The notes under the pieces were generated by a model. That model worked only from the letters and a program-made list of their open reading frames with translations, had not been told where the DNA came from and made no database searches. Below are positions 27,075-34,800 of a stretch of DNA of 50,221 nucleotides, piece by piece. The stretch's first letter is position 1. Each line of letters opens with the position of its first letter. Source of the DNA: Pseudomonas putida (lineage in GTDB: Bacteria; Pseudomonadota; Gammaproteobacteria; Pseudomonadales; Pseudomonadaceae); contig NZ_JANHLE010000037.1 in assembly GCF_028682475.1 (NCBI RefSeq), positions 1 to 50,221 of the forward strand. Reading direction: 5' to 3'. The translations under genes were made by a program, and so were the position numbers.

Positions 27075-27092
27075 CATAACCATTTGGTTATG
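27075..27092. promoter_or_regulatory. PcaQ-type palindromic operator upstream of pcaHG
   Basis: The sequence CATAACC-ATTT-GGTTATG is a perfect 7-4-7 palindrome 105 bases before the pcaH start. It fits the ATAACC-N4-GGTTAA site reported for the LysR regulator PcaQ, with only the last base differing. No PcaQ gene is adjacent, so the binding protein would be encoded elsewhere. Confidence 0.65.
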
Positions 27093-27196
27093 CATGTTAG
27101 GGTTATTTTCAATATTCCTCTGGCCGAACATACCGGAAACTGCAAGCTCGCCGGCCACGTCCAGGCGTTCCAATAATTCCAAGACAGGAGAACGGC

Positions 27197-27916
27197 ATGT
27201 CTGCGCAAGACAATAGTCGCTTCGCAATCCGTGATCGCAACTGGCACCCGAAGGCCCTTACTCCGGATTACAAAACCTCCATTGCCCGTTCGCCGCGTCA
27301 GGCCCTGGTGAGCATTCCACAGTCGATCAGCGAAAGCACAGGCCCGGACTTTTCCCACCTGAAATTCGGCCAGCATGACCATGATCTGCTGCTCAACTTC
27401 AACAACGGCGGGCTGCCCATTGGCGAGCGGATCATTCTTGCCGGGCGGGTCTGCGACCAGTACGGCAAACCGGTCCCGCATACCCTGGTGGAAATCTGGC
27501 AGGCCAACGCCGGTGGCCGCTACCGTCACAAGAACGACCGCTATCTGGCGCCGCTGGACCCCAACTTCGGTGGTGTCGGCCGCGCCCTGACTGACAGCGA
27601 GGGTTACTACAGCTTCCGCACCATCAAGCCGGGTCCGTACCCTTGGCGTAATGGCCCCAATGACTGGCGTCCGGCGCATATCCATGTGTCGATCAGTGGC
27701 CCGTCGATTGCCACTCGTTTGATTACCCAGCTGTATTTCGAAGGTGATCCGTTGATCCCGATGTGCCCGATCGTCAAGTCGATCGCCAATCCTGACGCGG
27801 TACAGAGCCTGATCGCGCGGCTGGACATGAGCAACGCCAACCCGATGGATTGCCTGGCCTATCGCTTCGACATCGTTCTGCGCGGCCAGCGCAAAACCCA
27901 CTTCGAAAACCGCTGA
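27197..27916 (+). CDS. pcaH: protocatechuate 3,4-dioxygenase beta subunit
   Basis: This 239-residue protein is the iron-bearing beta subunit of protocatechuate 3,4-dioxygenase, which opens the protocatechuate ring to beta-carboxy-cis,cis-muconate in the beta-ketoadipate pathway. The non-heme Fe(III) ligands are all present: Tyr109, Tyr148, His161 and His163 counting the initiator Met (108/147/160/162 in the mature P. putida enzyme), in GRYRHKNDRY, GPYPW and RPAHIHVS. An AGGAG site precedes the ATG. pcaG follows 11 bases downstream, so both subunits are made from one mRNA. A PcaQ-like palindrome lies upstream. Confidence 0.97.
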   Translation: MSAQDNSRFAIRDRNWHPKALTPDYKTSIARSPRQALVSIPQSISESTGPDFSHLKFGQHDHDLLLNFNNGGLPIGERIILAGRVCDQYGKPVPHTLVEIWQANAGGRYRHKNDRYLAPLDPNFGGVGRALTDSEGYYSFRTIKPGPYPWRNGPNDWRPAHIHVSISGPSIATRLITQLYFEGDPLIPMCPIVKSIANPDAVQSLIARLDMSNANPMDCLAYRFDIVLRGQRKTHFENR

Positions 27917-27927
27917 GGAGGTTTCCC

Positions 27928-28533
27928 ATGCCTATTCAATTGCTGCCGGAAACCCCTTCGCAGACGGCCGGCCCGTATGTGCACATTGGTTTGGCCCTGG
28001 AGGCCGCCGGCAACCCGGCTCGCGACCAGGAGATCTGGAACCGCATGGCCCGGACCGATGCGCCGGGTGAGCATATCCTGGTGTTCGGCAACGTTTATGA
28101 CGGTAACGGTCATCTGGTCAGGGATTCGTTCCTGGAGTTCTGGCAGGCCGATCACAATGGCCAGTACCAGGGCGATTTCAATCTGGAGCAAGCGTTCAAC
28201 AGTTTCGGTCGCACCGCCACCACGTTCGATGCCGGTGAGTGGACCCTGCACACCATCAAACCCGGTGTAGTACGCAATGCCGCCGGTGTACCGATGGCGC
28301 CGCACATCAACGTCAGCCTGTTTGCCCGCGGGATCAACATCCATCTGCAGACGCGTCTGTACTTCGATGACGAGGCCCAGGCCAACGCCCAGTGCCCGGT
28401 GCTCAACCTGATCGAGCAGCCGCAACGGCGCGAGACCCTGGTGGCGACCCGCTGTGAGGTGGATGGCAAGTTGGCCTATCGCTTTGACATCCGCATTCAG
28501 GGTGAAGGTGAGACGGTGTTCTTCGACTTCTGA
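27928..28533 (+). CDS. pcaG: protocatechuate 3,4-dioxygenase alpha subunit
   Basis: This 201-residue alpha subunit pairs with PcaH to form the mature dioxygenase. It shares the beta-sandwich fold (TPSQTAGPYVHIGLAL, FLEFWQADHNGQYQ, APHINVSLFARGI) but lacks the full iron-ligand set, as expected for alpha. The ATG at 27928 follows a GAGGAGG site immediately after pcaH; the longer upstream frame overlaps pcaH and is rejected. The IclR regulator downstream starts 102 bases later on the same strand. Confidence 0.96.
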   Translation: MPIQLLPETPSQTAGPYVHIGLALEAAGNPARDQEIWNRMARTDAPGEHILVFGNVYDGNGHLVRDSFLEFWQADHNGQYQGDFNLEQAFNSFGRTATTFDAGEWTLHTIKPGVVRNAAGVPMAPHINVSLFARGINIHLQTRLYFDDEAQANAQCPVLNLIEQPQRRETLVATRCEVDGKLAYRFDIRIQGEGETVFFDF

Positions 28534-28635
28534 TGTGTGCGTTCCGATCGCGGGGCTTACCCCGCGATTGCGCCTGTCCCTTTAAATTTGCGCTTTCGCC
28601 GTGGCTCTTTAAAATCGGCACAAATTTCAGGGACC

Positions 28636-29418
28636 ATGACCATGGCCGGCAGTCAGATCGAACGCGCGTTCAGTCTTCTCGAACGCCTTACCAGCGAACC
28701 GCGCGGGTTGCCCCTGCAGACCCTGGCCGAAGAGCTGGACATTCCCAAGAGTGCCACCCATCGCATGCTCGCCGAGTTGATGCGTCTGGGCTATGTGCGC
28801 CAGAACCTGGAGAGCAGCCGCTATCACCTGAGCACTCGCCTGGTGGCCATGGGCTTTCGTTACCTGGCCAGCAGCGGCGCCGACATCGTTCAACCGATTC
28901 TTGATGAGCTGGCCCACAACACCGGTGAGCTAGTGCGCCTGGGTGTGGTCGACGGTGATCGCCAGACCTGGATCGCCAAGGCCCAGGGCGCGCGTTCGGG
29001 GCTGCGCTATGACCCGGACATGGGCCGTGATGCGCCGCTGTTCTACACCGCTTCCGGACACGCCTGGCTGTCCAGCCTGACTGATGATGAGGCCTTACAG
29101 CTGGTCGAACGTCAGGGCATTGCCAGGCGCGAGGAGTTCGGCCCCAACGCTCCTGCCTCCACTGCTGAACTGCTCGAGCGCCTGCGCCTTGCCCGTGAGC
29201 ATGGCTACGCCTGGGTGGTCGAGAGTTCGGCGGTGGGCACCTCGGCATTGGCCGCCGTGGTCCGCCATCCCGTGGATGGCCATACGGTGGGGGTGCTCAG
29301 CGTCGCCGGGCCCAGCGCGCGGATGAGTGAAGCACGAATGCACGCGTTGGCGCCGGTACTGCTGGCGGCGGCGGCGGAGTTGTCGGCGGCCAGTCCTGCG
29401 TCCGAATTGTTTGTTTGA
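28636..29418 (+). CDS. IclR-family transcriptional regulator
   Basis: This 260-residue regulator has an N-terminal IclR helix-turn-helix (IERAFSLLERLTSEPRGLPLQTLAEELDIPKSATHRML) and a C-terminal GAF-like effector domain (DMGRDAPLFYTASGHAWLS onward). IclR proteins of this type often regulate aromatic-acid pathways and respond to pathway intermediates. It lies directly after pcaHG, but it is not recognisably PcaR, which is encoded elsewhere in P. putida. The start could be 28636 or the second ATG at 28642. A paired REP follows the stop, then a DMT permease with palindromic promoter sequences. Confidence 0.87.
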   Translation: MTMAGSQIERAFSLLERLTSEPRGLPLQTLAEELDIPKSATHRMLAELMRLGYVRQNLESSRYHLSTRLVAMGFRYLASSGADIVQPILDELAHNTGELVRLGVVDGDRQTWIAKAQGARSGLRYDPDMGRDAPLFYTASGHAWLSSLTDDEALQLVERQGIARREEFGPNAPASTAELLERLRLAREHGYAWVVESSAVGTSALAAVVRHPVDGHTVGVLSVAGPSARMSEARMHALAPVLLAAAAELSAASPASELFV

Positions 29419-29420
29419 TT

Positions 29421-29488
29421 CATCGCGGGGCAAGCCCGCTCCCACCAGGGTGTCACTATGCCGGTGGGAGCGGGCTTGCCCCGCGATG
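29421..29488. repeat. paired REP palindrome with 26-base perfect arms
   Basis: Two inverted REP units of the form atcgcggggcaagcccgctc...cacc at 29421-29446 and 29463-29488 are exact reverse complements over 26 bases, separated by 16 bases. They sit between the IclR gene and the DMT permease gene, which are on the same strand, and may mark the end of the pcaHG-IclR transcript. Confidence 0.82.
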
Positions 29489-29508
29489 ATTGTGCTTGCA
29501 ATAAAACT

Positions 29509-29543
29509 GGAACTCAGTTCTAAATAACTGAAATTTCAGTTCC
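29509..29543. promoter_or_regulatory. nested palindromes before the DMT permease gene
   Basis: A perfect 16-base palindrome AACTGAAATTTCAGTT (29526-29541) follows GAACT-C-AGTTC (29510-29520). Together they look like two tandem operator sites just upstream of the permease start at 29559, suggesting tight transcriptional control by a dimeric regulator, possibly the preceding IclR protein. The regulator assignment is inference. Confidence 0.55.
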
Positions 29544-29558
29544 CCGAGATTGCACCCC

Positions 29559-30437
29559 ATGCCCCGTCCCACTGCGCTCAGCGATGCCAGACAGCCACTG
29601 CGGGGCATTTTGCTGGTGGTGCTGGCGATGTTCCTGTTTGCCAGTCATGACGCTCTGTCCAAGTACCTGGCCGGGTTCTATCCGATCCTCTGGGTGGTCT
29701 GGGCCCGCTATCTGGTGCACACCCTGCTGATGATGGCGATCTTCCTGCCGCAGTCCGGGTTGCGCGTGTTGCGCACGCGGCGGCCGGGGCTGCAGGCCTT
29801 GCGCGCCTTGTGTCTGCTCGGCACCAGTCTGCTGTTTACCACCGCCTTGCAGTACATCCCGCTTGCCGAAGCGACGGCGGTCAACTTCCTCGCGCCCTTG
29901 CTGGTGACGGCACTGTCCCTGCCGTTGCTGGGCGAGAAGGTGACCCGTGGCCAGTGGGTGGCGGTGCTGGTGAGTTTTGTCGGGGTGACGGTGATCATCC
30001 ACCCCGGCGGTGCGCTGTTCACCCCGGCCGTGCTGCTGCCTTTCGGTTCGGCGCTGTGTTTCTGTTTCTACCAGTTGCTGACCCGCAAGCTCAGCGGCAT
30101 CGACAGCCCGACCACCAGCAACTTTTTTGCCGGGGTGCTCAATACGTTGGTGATGAGTGCCATCGTGCCGATGTTCTGGCAAACGCCGAGCCTGATCCAC
30201 GGGGTGATGGCGGTGGCGCTGGGCACCTGCGGGATGACTGCGCACCTGTTTCTGACCCAGGCCTTCCGCCTCGCGCCACCGGCCATGCTGGCACCGTTCA
30301 GTTACTGTCAGATCGTTTTCGCCGGGATACTCGGCCTGGTGCTGTTCGGACACAGCCCGGACCTGGCCGGGCTGGTCGGTATCGCGCTGATCTGCCTCAG
30401 CGGGCTGGGCGCTGCCTGGTTGCAGCGCAAGCCTTAG
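29559..30437 (+). CDS. DMT (EamA) family permease
   Basis: This 292-residue inner-membrane protein has ten predicted helices in two EamA repeats; the first starts near GILLVVLAMFLFASHDALSKYL and the second near PFGSALCFCFYQLLTRKLSG. EamA transporters export or import small metabolites such as amino acids. The substrate cannot be told from sequence, but the setting between pcaHG and the shikimate-degrading genes suggests a role with aromatic or hydroaromatic compounds. The ATG at 29559 is chosen rather than a TTG three codons upstream. Its 3' end overlaps the convergent MFS gene by four bases. Confidence 0.85.
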   Translation: MPRPTALSDARQPLRGILLVVLAMFLFASHDALSKYLAGFYPILWVVWARYLVHTLLMMAIFLPQSGLRVLRTRRPGLQALRALCLLGTSLLFTTALQYIPLAEATAVNFLAPLLVTALSLPLLGEKVTRGQWVAVLVSFVGVTVIIHPGGALFTPAVLLPFGSALCFCFYQLLTRKLSGIDSPTTSNFFAGVLNTLVMSAIVPMFWQTPSLIHGVMAVALGTCGMTAHLFLTQAFRLAPPAMLAPFSYCQIVFAGILGLVLFGHSPDLAGLVGIALICLSGLGAAWLQRKP

Positions 30438-31771
30438 GCTTCGACCTTCGGCACCTTGCGCGGGGCCAACAGGTACATCCAGGCCAGGGCAATGAAGTAC
30501 ATGGCCGGGATCATGGTGAACAGCAAGGTGTAGTTATTGTTGGTGGTGGTCAGGATGTAGCCCACCAGCTGGGTCATGAACATCCCGCCGATGGCCGCGC
30601 ACATGCCACCGAAACCAAACACCGTGCTCATCATGTGCTTGGGCGTGTAGTCCATCACCAGGCTCCAGATATTGGCGGTCCAGGCCTGGTGTGCGGCGAT
30701 GGCCAGGGAGATGGCCAGTACCGCCACCCACAAACTGCTGGCGCCGGCGGCGAAAATCACGCCGATGATGGTGATCGCGAACAGCAGCATCGACAGCAGG
30801 CGAGCCTTGACCGGCGCCATGCCACGGCCAATCAGGAACGACGAAAGAATGCCGCCGCCAACGCTGCCGAAGTCGGCGCTGATGTAGATGACGATCAGTG
30901 GGATACCCATCTGCGTCACACTGATGCCCAGGTTGTACTGCTGGTTGAGGAACGGCGGCAGCCAGTACAGGTAGAACCAGAACACCGGCGCGGTCATCGA
31001 GTAGGCCAGGGCGAAGGCCCAGGTGCCACGCATGCGCAGGATCCGCGAGAAGGGCACGCGGGCCTGTTCCGGTTCACTTTCGCTCACGTAAGCCAGTTCT
31101 TCCTTGCTGACCGTTGGGTGGTCTTCCGGGTTGAAGTACTTCAGGCCCCAGAACAGCACCCACACCAGGCCCAGTGCGGCCATGCCCATGAATGCGGCCT
31201 GCCAGCCCCAGACGGTGAGAATCAGCGGCAACAGCATCGGGGTGAACATCGCCCCGACGTTGGTCCCGGCGTTGAAAATGCCGGTGGCCACCGCCCGTTC
31301 GCCGGCCGGAAACCACAGGCGGGTGGTCTTGACGCAGGCGGGGTAATTGGCGGCTTCAGTCAGGCCGAGAATGAAGCGGCAGACCATAAAGCCCAGCGCC
31401 GAAGTGGCCAGGCCGTGGGCGCCGGTGGCCAGGCTCCAGAGCAGCACCGCGCAGAAGAACACGCGCTTGACGCCGATGCGGTCGATCAACCGCCCCTGGA
31501 GGACGAAGCCGATGGCGTAACCGACCTGGAACCAGAAGTTGATGTTGGCGTAATCCATCGCCGTCCAGCTCATTTCCTTGGCCAGGATCGGCTGCATGAC
31601 GCCCAGGGCGGCGCGGTCGATGTAGTTCAGGGTGGTGGCGAAGAACACCAGGGCAAGCATGGCCCAACGGGTCGTGCCGACCGCCATGGCGCCACGGATC
31701 TTGTCGCCGATGCCGGCGTGCGGGGTGCTGGCCAGCGGCTGGGCTATGCGGGAACTGTGCGAATGGATCAT
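30434..31771 (-). CDS. MFS transporter, anion:cation symporter type
   Basis: This 445-residue protein is a twelve-helix major facilitator of the anion:cation symporter group (hexuronate, phthalate and aromatic-acid carriers). The first helix carries the typical NYIDRAALGVMQP, and the loop 2-3 motif is GRLIDRIGVKRVF. It is divergent from the QuiC1-type dehydratase gene, with which it shares a promoter region bearing a palindrome at 31981. Uptake of shikimate, dehydroshikimate or quinate is the most likely role, by context only. The ATG at 31771 has no clear ribosome site; a downstream start at MAVGTTRW is possible. Confidence 0.85.
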   Translation of the reverse strand: MIHSHSSRIAQPLASTPHAGIGDKIRGAMAVGTTRWAMLALVFFATTLNYIDRAALGVMQPILAKEMSWTAMDYANINFWFQVGYAIGFVLQGRLIDRIGVKRVFFCAVLLWSLATGAHGLATSALGFMVCRFILGLTEAANYPACVKTTRLWFPAGERAVATGIFNAGTNVGAMFTPMLLPLILTVWGWQAAFMGMAALGLVWVLFWGLKYFNPEDHPTVSKEELAYVSESEPEQARVPFSRILRMRGTWAFALAYSMTAPVFWFYLYWLPPFLNQQYNLGISVTQMGIPLIVIYISADFGSVGGGILSSFLIGRGMAPVKARLLSMLLFAITIIGVIFAAGASSLWVAVLAISLAIAAHQAWTANIWSLVMDYTPKHMMSTVFGFGGMCAAIGGMFMTQLVGYILTTTNNNYTLLFTMIPAMYFIALAWMYLLAPRKVPKVEA

Positions 31772-32074
31772 GGGAGGGTTACCCGTATTTTTATGTTTAT
31801 GGGTCAAGCCTTGGTCACGCAACGCTACGGACGCCAGGGTGCTCGGCGGTCGTTTGAAACGGCAGGGGTCGAGGCGCTTTTGGCGCGTCGAGCATCGCTG
31901 CCCGGTGTCGAAATGGTGCGCCTGTGGTCAAAAAAGGGTCAATTCGTTGAACGCTATTATGGGCGATAATCGAACACAAAACTAACTGGTTAGTACGTTT
32001 TCAATTGAGCAAAAAGTGTGCAGCGCCAATAATCGCAGCATCCGGGTTTTGCCTGCCCATCGGAGCCATAAAAA
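31772..32074. promoter_or_regulatory. divergent promoter region between MFS and quiC genes
   Basis: This 303-base gap holds no gene. Besides the palindrome at 31981-31994 it is increasingly AT-rich towards the quiC start, as expected of promoter DNA. No confident -35/-10 pair was assigned. Confidence 0.5.
31981..31994. promoter_or_regulatory. TetR-type palindrome between MFS and quiC genes
   Basis: ACTAAC-TG-GTTAGT is a perfect 6-2-6 palindrome lying 81 bases before the quiC start in the 303-base region between the divergent MFS and quiC genes. A TetR-family regulator is encoded just after quiC, so this is a candidate operator for it. Confidence 0.5.
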
Positions 32075-33982
32075 ATGCAGCGTTCAATTGCCACCGTGTC
32101 CTTGAGCGGTACCTTGCCGGAAAAACTCGACGCCATTGCCGCCGCGGGCTTTGACGGGGTCGAGATCTTCGAAAATGACTTGCTCTACTACGCCGGCAGC
32201 CCGCGGGAAATCCGCCAGCGCTGTGCTGACCTGGGCCTGGCAATTACCCTGTTTCAGCCGTTTCGTGACTTCGAAGGCTGCCGTCGTGAGCGCCTGGCGC
32301 GCAACCTGGACCGCGCTGAACGCAAGTTCGACCTGATGCAGGAACTGGGGACCGATCTGGTCTTGGTGTGCAGCAACGTGGCTGCTGATTCACTGGGCGA
32401 GCGCCAGGTGTTGGTCGACGATTTGCGCCTGCTGGCCGAGCGTGCCGGGGCCCGCGATCTGCGCATCGGTTACGAAGCCTTGGCCTGGGGCCGGCATGTG
32501 AACACCTGGCAGCAGGTCTGGGACATCGTCCAGGCCGCAGACCATGCCAGCCTGGGGATGATTCTCGACAGTTTTCATACCTTGTCGCTCAAGGGCGACC
32601 CGCGGGCGATCGCCCAGGTCCCCGGTGACAAGATCTTCTTCGTGCAGATGGCCGATGCACCGCTGCTGGCGATGGATGTGCTGGAGTGGAGCCGGCATTT
32701 TCGCTGCTTCCCGGGGCAGGGTGAGTTCGACCTGGCGGGCTTTCTGGCGCCGATTCTGGCCAGCGGTTATCGCGGGCCGTTGTCGCTGGAAATCTTCAAT
32801 GACGGTTTCCGCGCCGCACCGCCGCGGGCCAATGCCGCCGACGGTCTGCGTTCGCTGCTGTATCTGGAGGAAAAGACCCGCCAGCGTCTTGAGCAACAGA
32901 CCGCGCAAGCGCAGGACGAGCGCCTGTTCGCACCACCGCCAGCCAGTGCCTACGACGGCATCGAGTTTCTGGAGTTTGCCGTTGACGATGCCCTCGGCGC
33001 CAAACTGGGTAACTGGCTGCAACGCCTGGGCTTCAGCCGTGCCGGTAGCCACCGCTCGAAGAATGTCAGTTTGCTGCGCCAGGGCGATATCAACCTGATC
33101 CTCAACGCCGAGCCCTATTCGTTTGCCCACAACTTTTTCGAAAGCCATGGCCCGTCCTTGTGCGCCACGGCAATCCGGGTCAAGGACAGCGCCCAGGCGC
33201 TGGCCCGTGCGGTGGCTTTCCATGGCCAGCCGTACCGTGGCCTGGTCGGGCCGAACGAGCGTGAGCTGGCGGCAGTGCGTGCGCCAGATGGCAGCCTGAT
33301 CTACCTGGTCGATCAGGACGCCGAAGGGCGGACCATCTACGATACCGATTTCAGCCTGATGCCAAGCTCGGGTAACAGCCTCGGCCTCAAGCGCATCGAT
33401 CACATGGCCCTGGCCTTGCCGGCCGATGGCCTGGACAGTTGGGCGCTGTTCTACAAAAGCCTGCTGGACTTCAGCGCCGATGATGAAGTGGTGCTGCCTG
33501 ATCCCTATGGCCTGGTAAAAAGCCGAGCGCTGCGCAGCCAATGCAGTTCGATCCGCTTGCCATTGAACATCTCGGAAAACCGCAACACGGCCATTGCCCA
33601 TGCGCTGTCGCATTATCGCGGCTCGGGCGTGCACCACATCGCCTTCGACTGCGACGACATCTTTGCTGCGGTCAAGCAAGCCAAGGAGGCCGGCGTGGCG
33701 TTGCTCGACATCCCGCTCAACTATTACGACGACCTGGCGGCGCGCTTTGATTTCGACGACGAATTCCTCAGCGAGCTGGCCTACTACAACGTGCTCTATG
33801 ACCGTGACGCCCAGGGCGGCGAGCTGTTTCACGTGTACACCGAAGCGTTCGAGGAGCGCTTTTTCTTCGAAGTCCTGCAGCGGCGCAATGGTTACAGTGG
33901 TTACGGCGCAGCCAACGTTGCCGTGCGTCTGGCGGCCATGGCCAAGGCCCGTGCGGGCGCCCCGGCACAGGCCCGCTTGTAG
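32075..33982 (+). CDS. quiC: fused 3-dehydroshikimate dehydratase / HPPD-like protein (QuiC1 type)
   Basis: This 635-residue protein dehydrates 3-dehydroshikimate to protocatechuate, feeding the beta-ketoadipate pathway. The N-terminal sugar-isomerase-like TIM barrel (1-270) has the metal ligands Glu134, Asp165, Gln191 and Glu239, which I recall as the ligand set of P. putida QuiC1. A linker leads to a C-terminal vicinal-oxygen-chelate domain like 4-hydroxyphenylpyruvate dioxygenase (about 290-620). That domain keeps a plausible His/His/Glu metal triad in RIDHMALALP, GVHHIAFD and FFFEVLQR. The length matches the known fusions. It lies beside pcaHG, a transporter, a TetR regulator and a shikimate dehydrogenase homologue, all consistent with shikimate catabolism. 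Confidence 0.93.
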   Translation: MQRSIATVSLSGTLPEKLDAIAAAGFDGVEIFENDLLYYAGSPREIRQRCADLGLAITLFQPFRDFEGCRRERLARNLDRAERKFDLMQELGTDLVLVCSNVAADSLGERQVLVDDLRLLAERAGARDLRIGYEALAWGRHVNTWQQVWDIVQAADHASLGMILDSFHTLSLKGDPRAIAQVPGDKIFFVQMADAPLLAMDVLEWSRHFRCFPGQGEFDLAGFLAPILASGYRGPLSLEIFNDGFRAAPPRANAADGLRSLLYLEEKTRQRLEQQTAQAQDERLFAPPPASAYDGIEFLEFAVDDALGAKLGNWLQRLGFSRAGSHRSKNVSLLRQGDINLILNAEPYSFAHNFFESHGPSLCATAIRVKDSAQALARAVAFHGQPYRGLVGPNERELAAVRAPDGSLIYLVDQDAEGRTIYDTDFSLMPSSGNSLGLKRIDHMALALPADGLDSWALFYKSLLDFSADDEVVLPDPYGLVKSRALRSQCSSIRLPLNISENRNTAIAHALSHYRGSGVHHIAFDCDDIFAAVKQAKEAGVALLDIPLNYYDDLAARFDFDDEFLSELAYYNVLYDRDAQGGELFHVYTEAFEERFFFEVLQRRNGYSGYGAANVAVRLAAMAKARAGAPAQARL

Positions 33983-34032
33983 GGCGGGGCCGGCAGGCTT
34001 TCTTCCTTATCCCCCGGGGCTCATAATCACCG

Positions 34033-34040
34033 GGTTAACC
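34033..34040. promoter_or_regulatory. GGTTAACC palindrome before the TetR gene
   Basis: An eight-base palindrome GGTTAACC lies 19 bases before the TetR start. Its GGTTA half-site recurs in the palindrome before quiC (TGGTTAGT). It may be an autoregulatory operator, but eight bases can occur by chance. Confidence 0.25.
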
Positions 34041-34058
34041 GTTGGCCACGAGTCCCGT

Positions 34059-34727
34059 ATGACCACTACTCCAGCACGCTGCGACGCCCCGGAATCCGTG
34101 GCGCGCAAGGGGCGCAAGAACAATCCGGAAAAGACCCGCGAGAACATTCTCCAGGCGGCGATCAGCGAGTTCGTCCAGCAAGGGCTGGCTGGCGCCCGGG
34201 TCGATGCCATCGCCGAGCGCACCCAGACCTCCAAGCGCATGATCTACTACTACTTCAACAGCAAGGAACAGTTGTACGTCGAGGTACTGGAGAAGCTCTA
34301 CGGCGATATCCGCAACACCGAGAGCAGTCTGCATCTGGCGGAACTGGAGCCGCGTCAGGGCATTCGCCGACTGGTGGAGTTCACCTTTGACCACCATGAT
34401 CGCAACGTCGATTTCGTGCGTATCGTCTGCAACGAGAACCTGCATCACGGCGAGTATGTGAAGCGCTCTTCGGCCATTCGCTCGATGAACAAGACCGTGC
34501 TCAATGCGCTGGACGAAATCCTCCACCGCGGGGCCGCCGAGGGGGTTTTCCGTCAGGGCCTGGAGGCGCTGGATGTGCATTTGTTGATCAGTTCGTTCTG
34601 CTTCTATCGGGTGTCGAACCGCAACACCGTTGGCGAGATCTTCCAGGTCGATTTCGAGGATGCGGCGCTCAAGGCGCGGCATCGCGAGATGATTTGCGAG
34701 TCGGTGCTGAAGTTTTTGCAGGCCTGA
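34059..34727 (+). CDS. TetR/AcrR-family transcriptional regulator
   Basis: This 222-residue regulator has an N-terminal TetR helix-turn-helix (TRENILQAAISEFVQQGLAGARVDAIAERTQTSKRMIYYYFNSKEQLY) and an all-helical ligand domain. Its ATG at 34059 is 77 bases after the quiC stop, on the same strand, and it lies between quiC and the shikimate dehydrogenase gene. It is therefore a good candidate for the local repressor of this catabolic block, with shikimate, dehydroshikimate or protocatechuate as possible ligands. A basic, proline-rich N-terminal tail precedes the DNA-binding domain. A paired REP follows the stop. Confidence 0.9.
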   Translation: MTTTPARCDAPESVARKGRKNNPEKTRENILQAAISEFVQQGLAGARVDAIAERTQTSKRMIYYYFNSKEQLYVEVLEKLYGDIRNTESSLHLAELEPRQGIRRLVEFTFDHHDRNVDFVRIVCNENLHHGEYVKRSSAIRSMNKTVLNALDEILHRGAAEGVFRQGLEALDVHLLISSFCFYRVSNRNTVGEIFQVDFEDAALKARHREMICESVLKFLQA

Positions 34728-34731
34728 CCGA

Positions 34732-34795
34732 ATCGCGGGGCAAGCCCGCTCCCACCGAATGAACAGCACCTGTGGGAGCGGGCTTGCCCCGCGAT
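34732..34795. repeat. paired REP palindrome
   Basis: Two inverted REP units of the atcgcggggcaagcccgctc type (34732-34755 and 34772-34795) form 24-base complementary arms between the convergent ends of the TetR and shikimate dehydrogenase genes. They are the same family as the pair at 29421. Confidence 0.82.
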
Positions 34796-34800
34796 GCTTT

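Noticed and set aside
29810..31969. A 719-residue frame spanning the DMT gene and antisense to the MFS gene
   Set aside because: It runs out of frame through one real gene and antisense through another; low-complexity Gly/His/Gln content shows it is a shadow.
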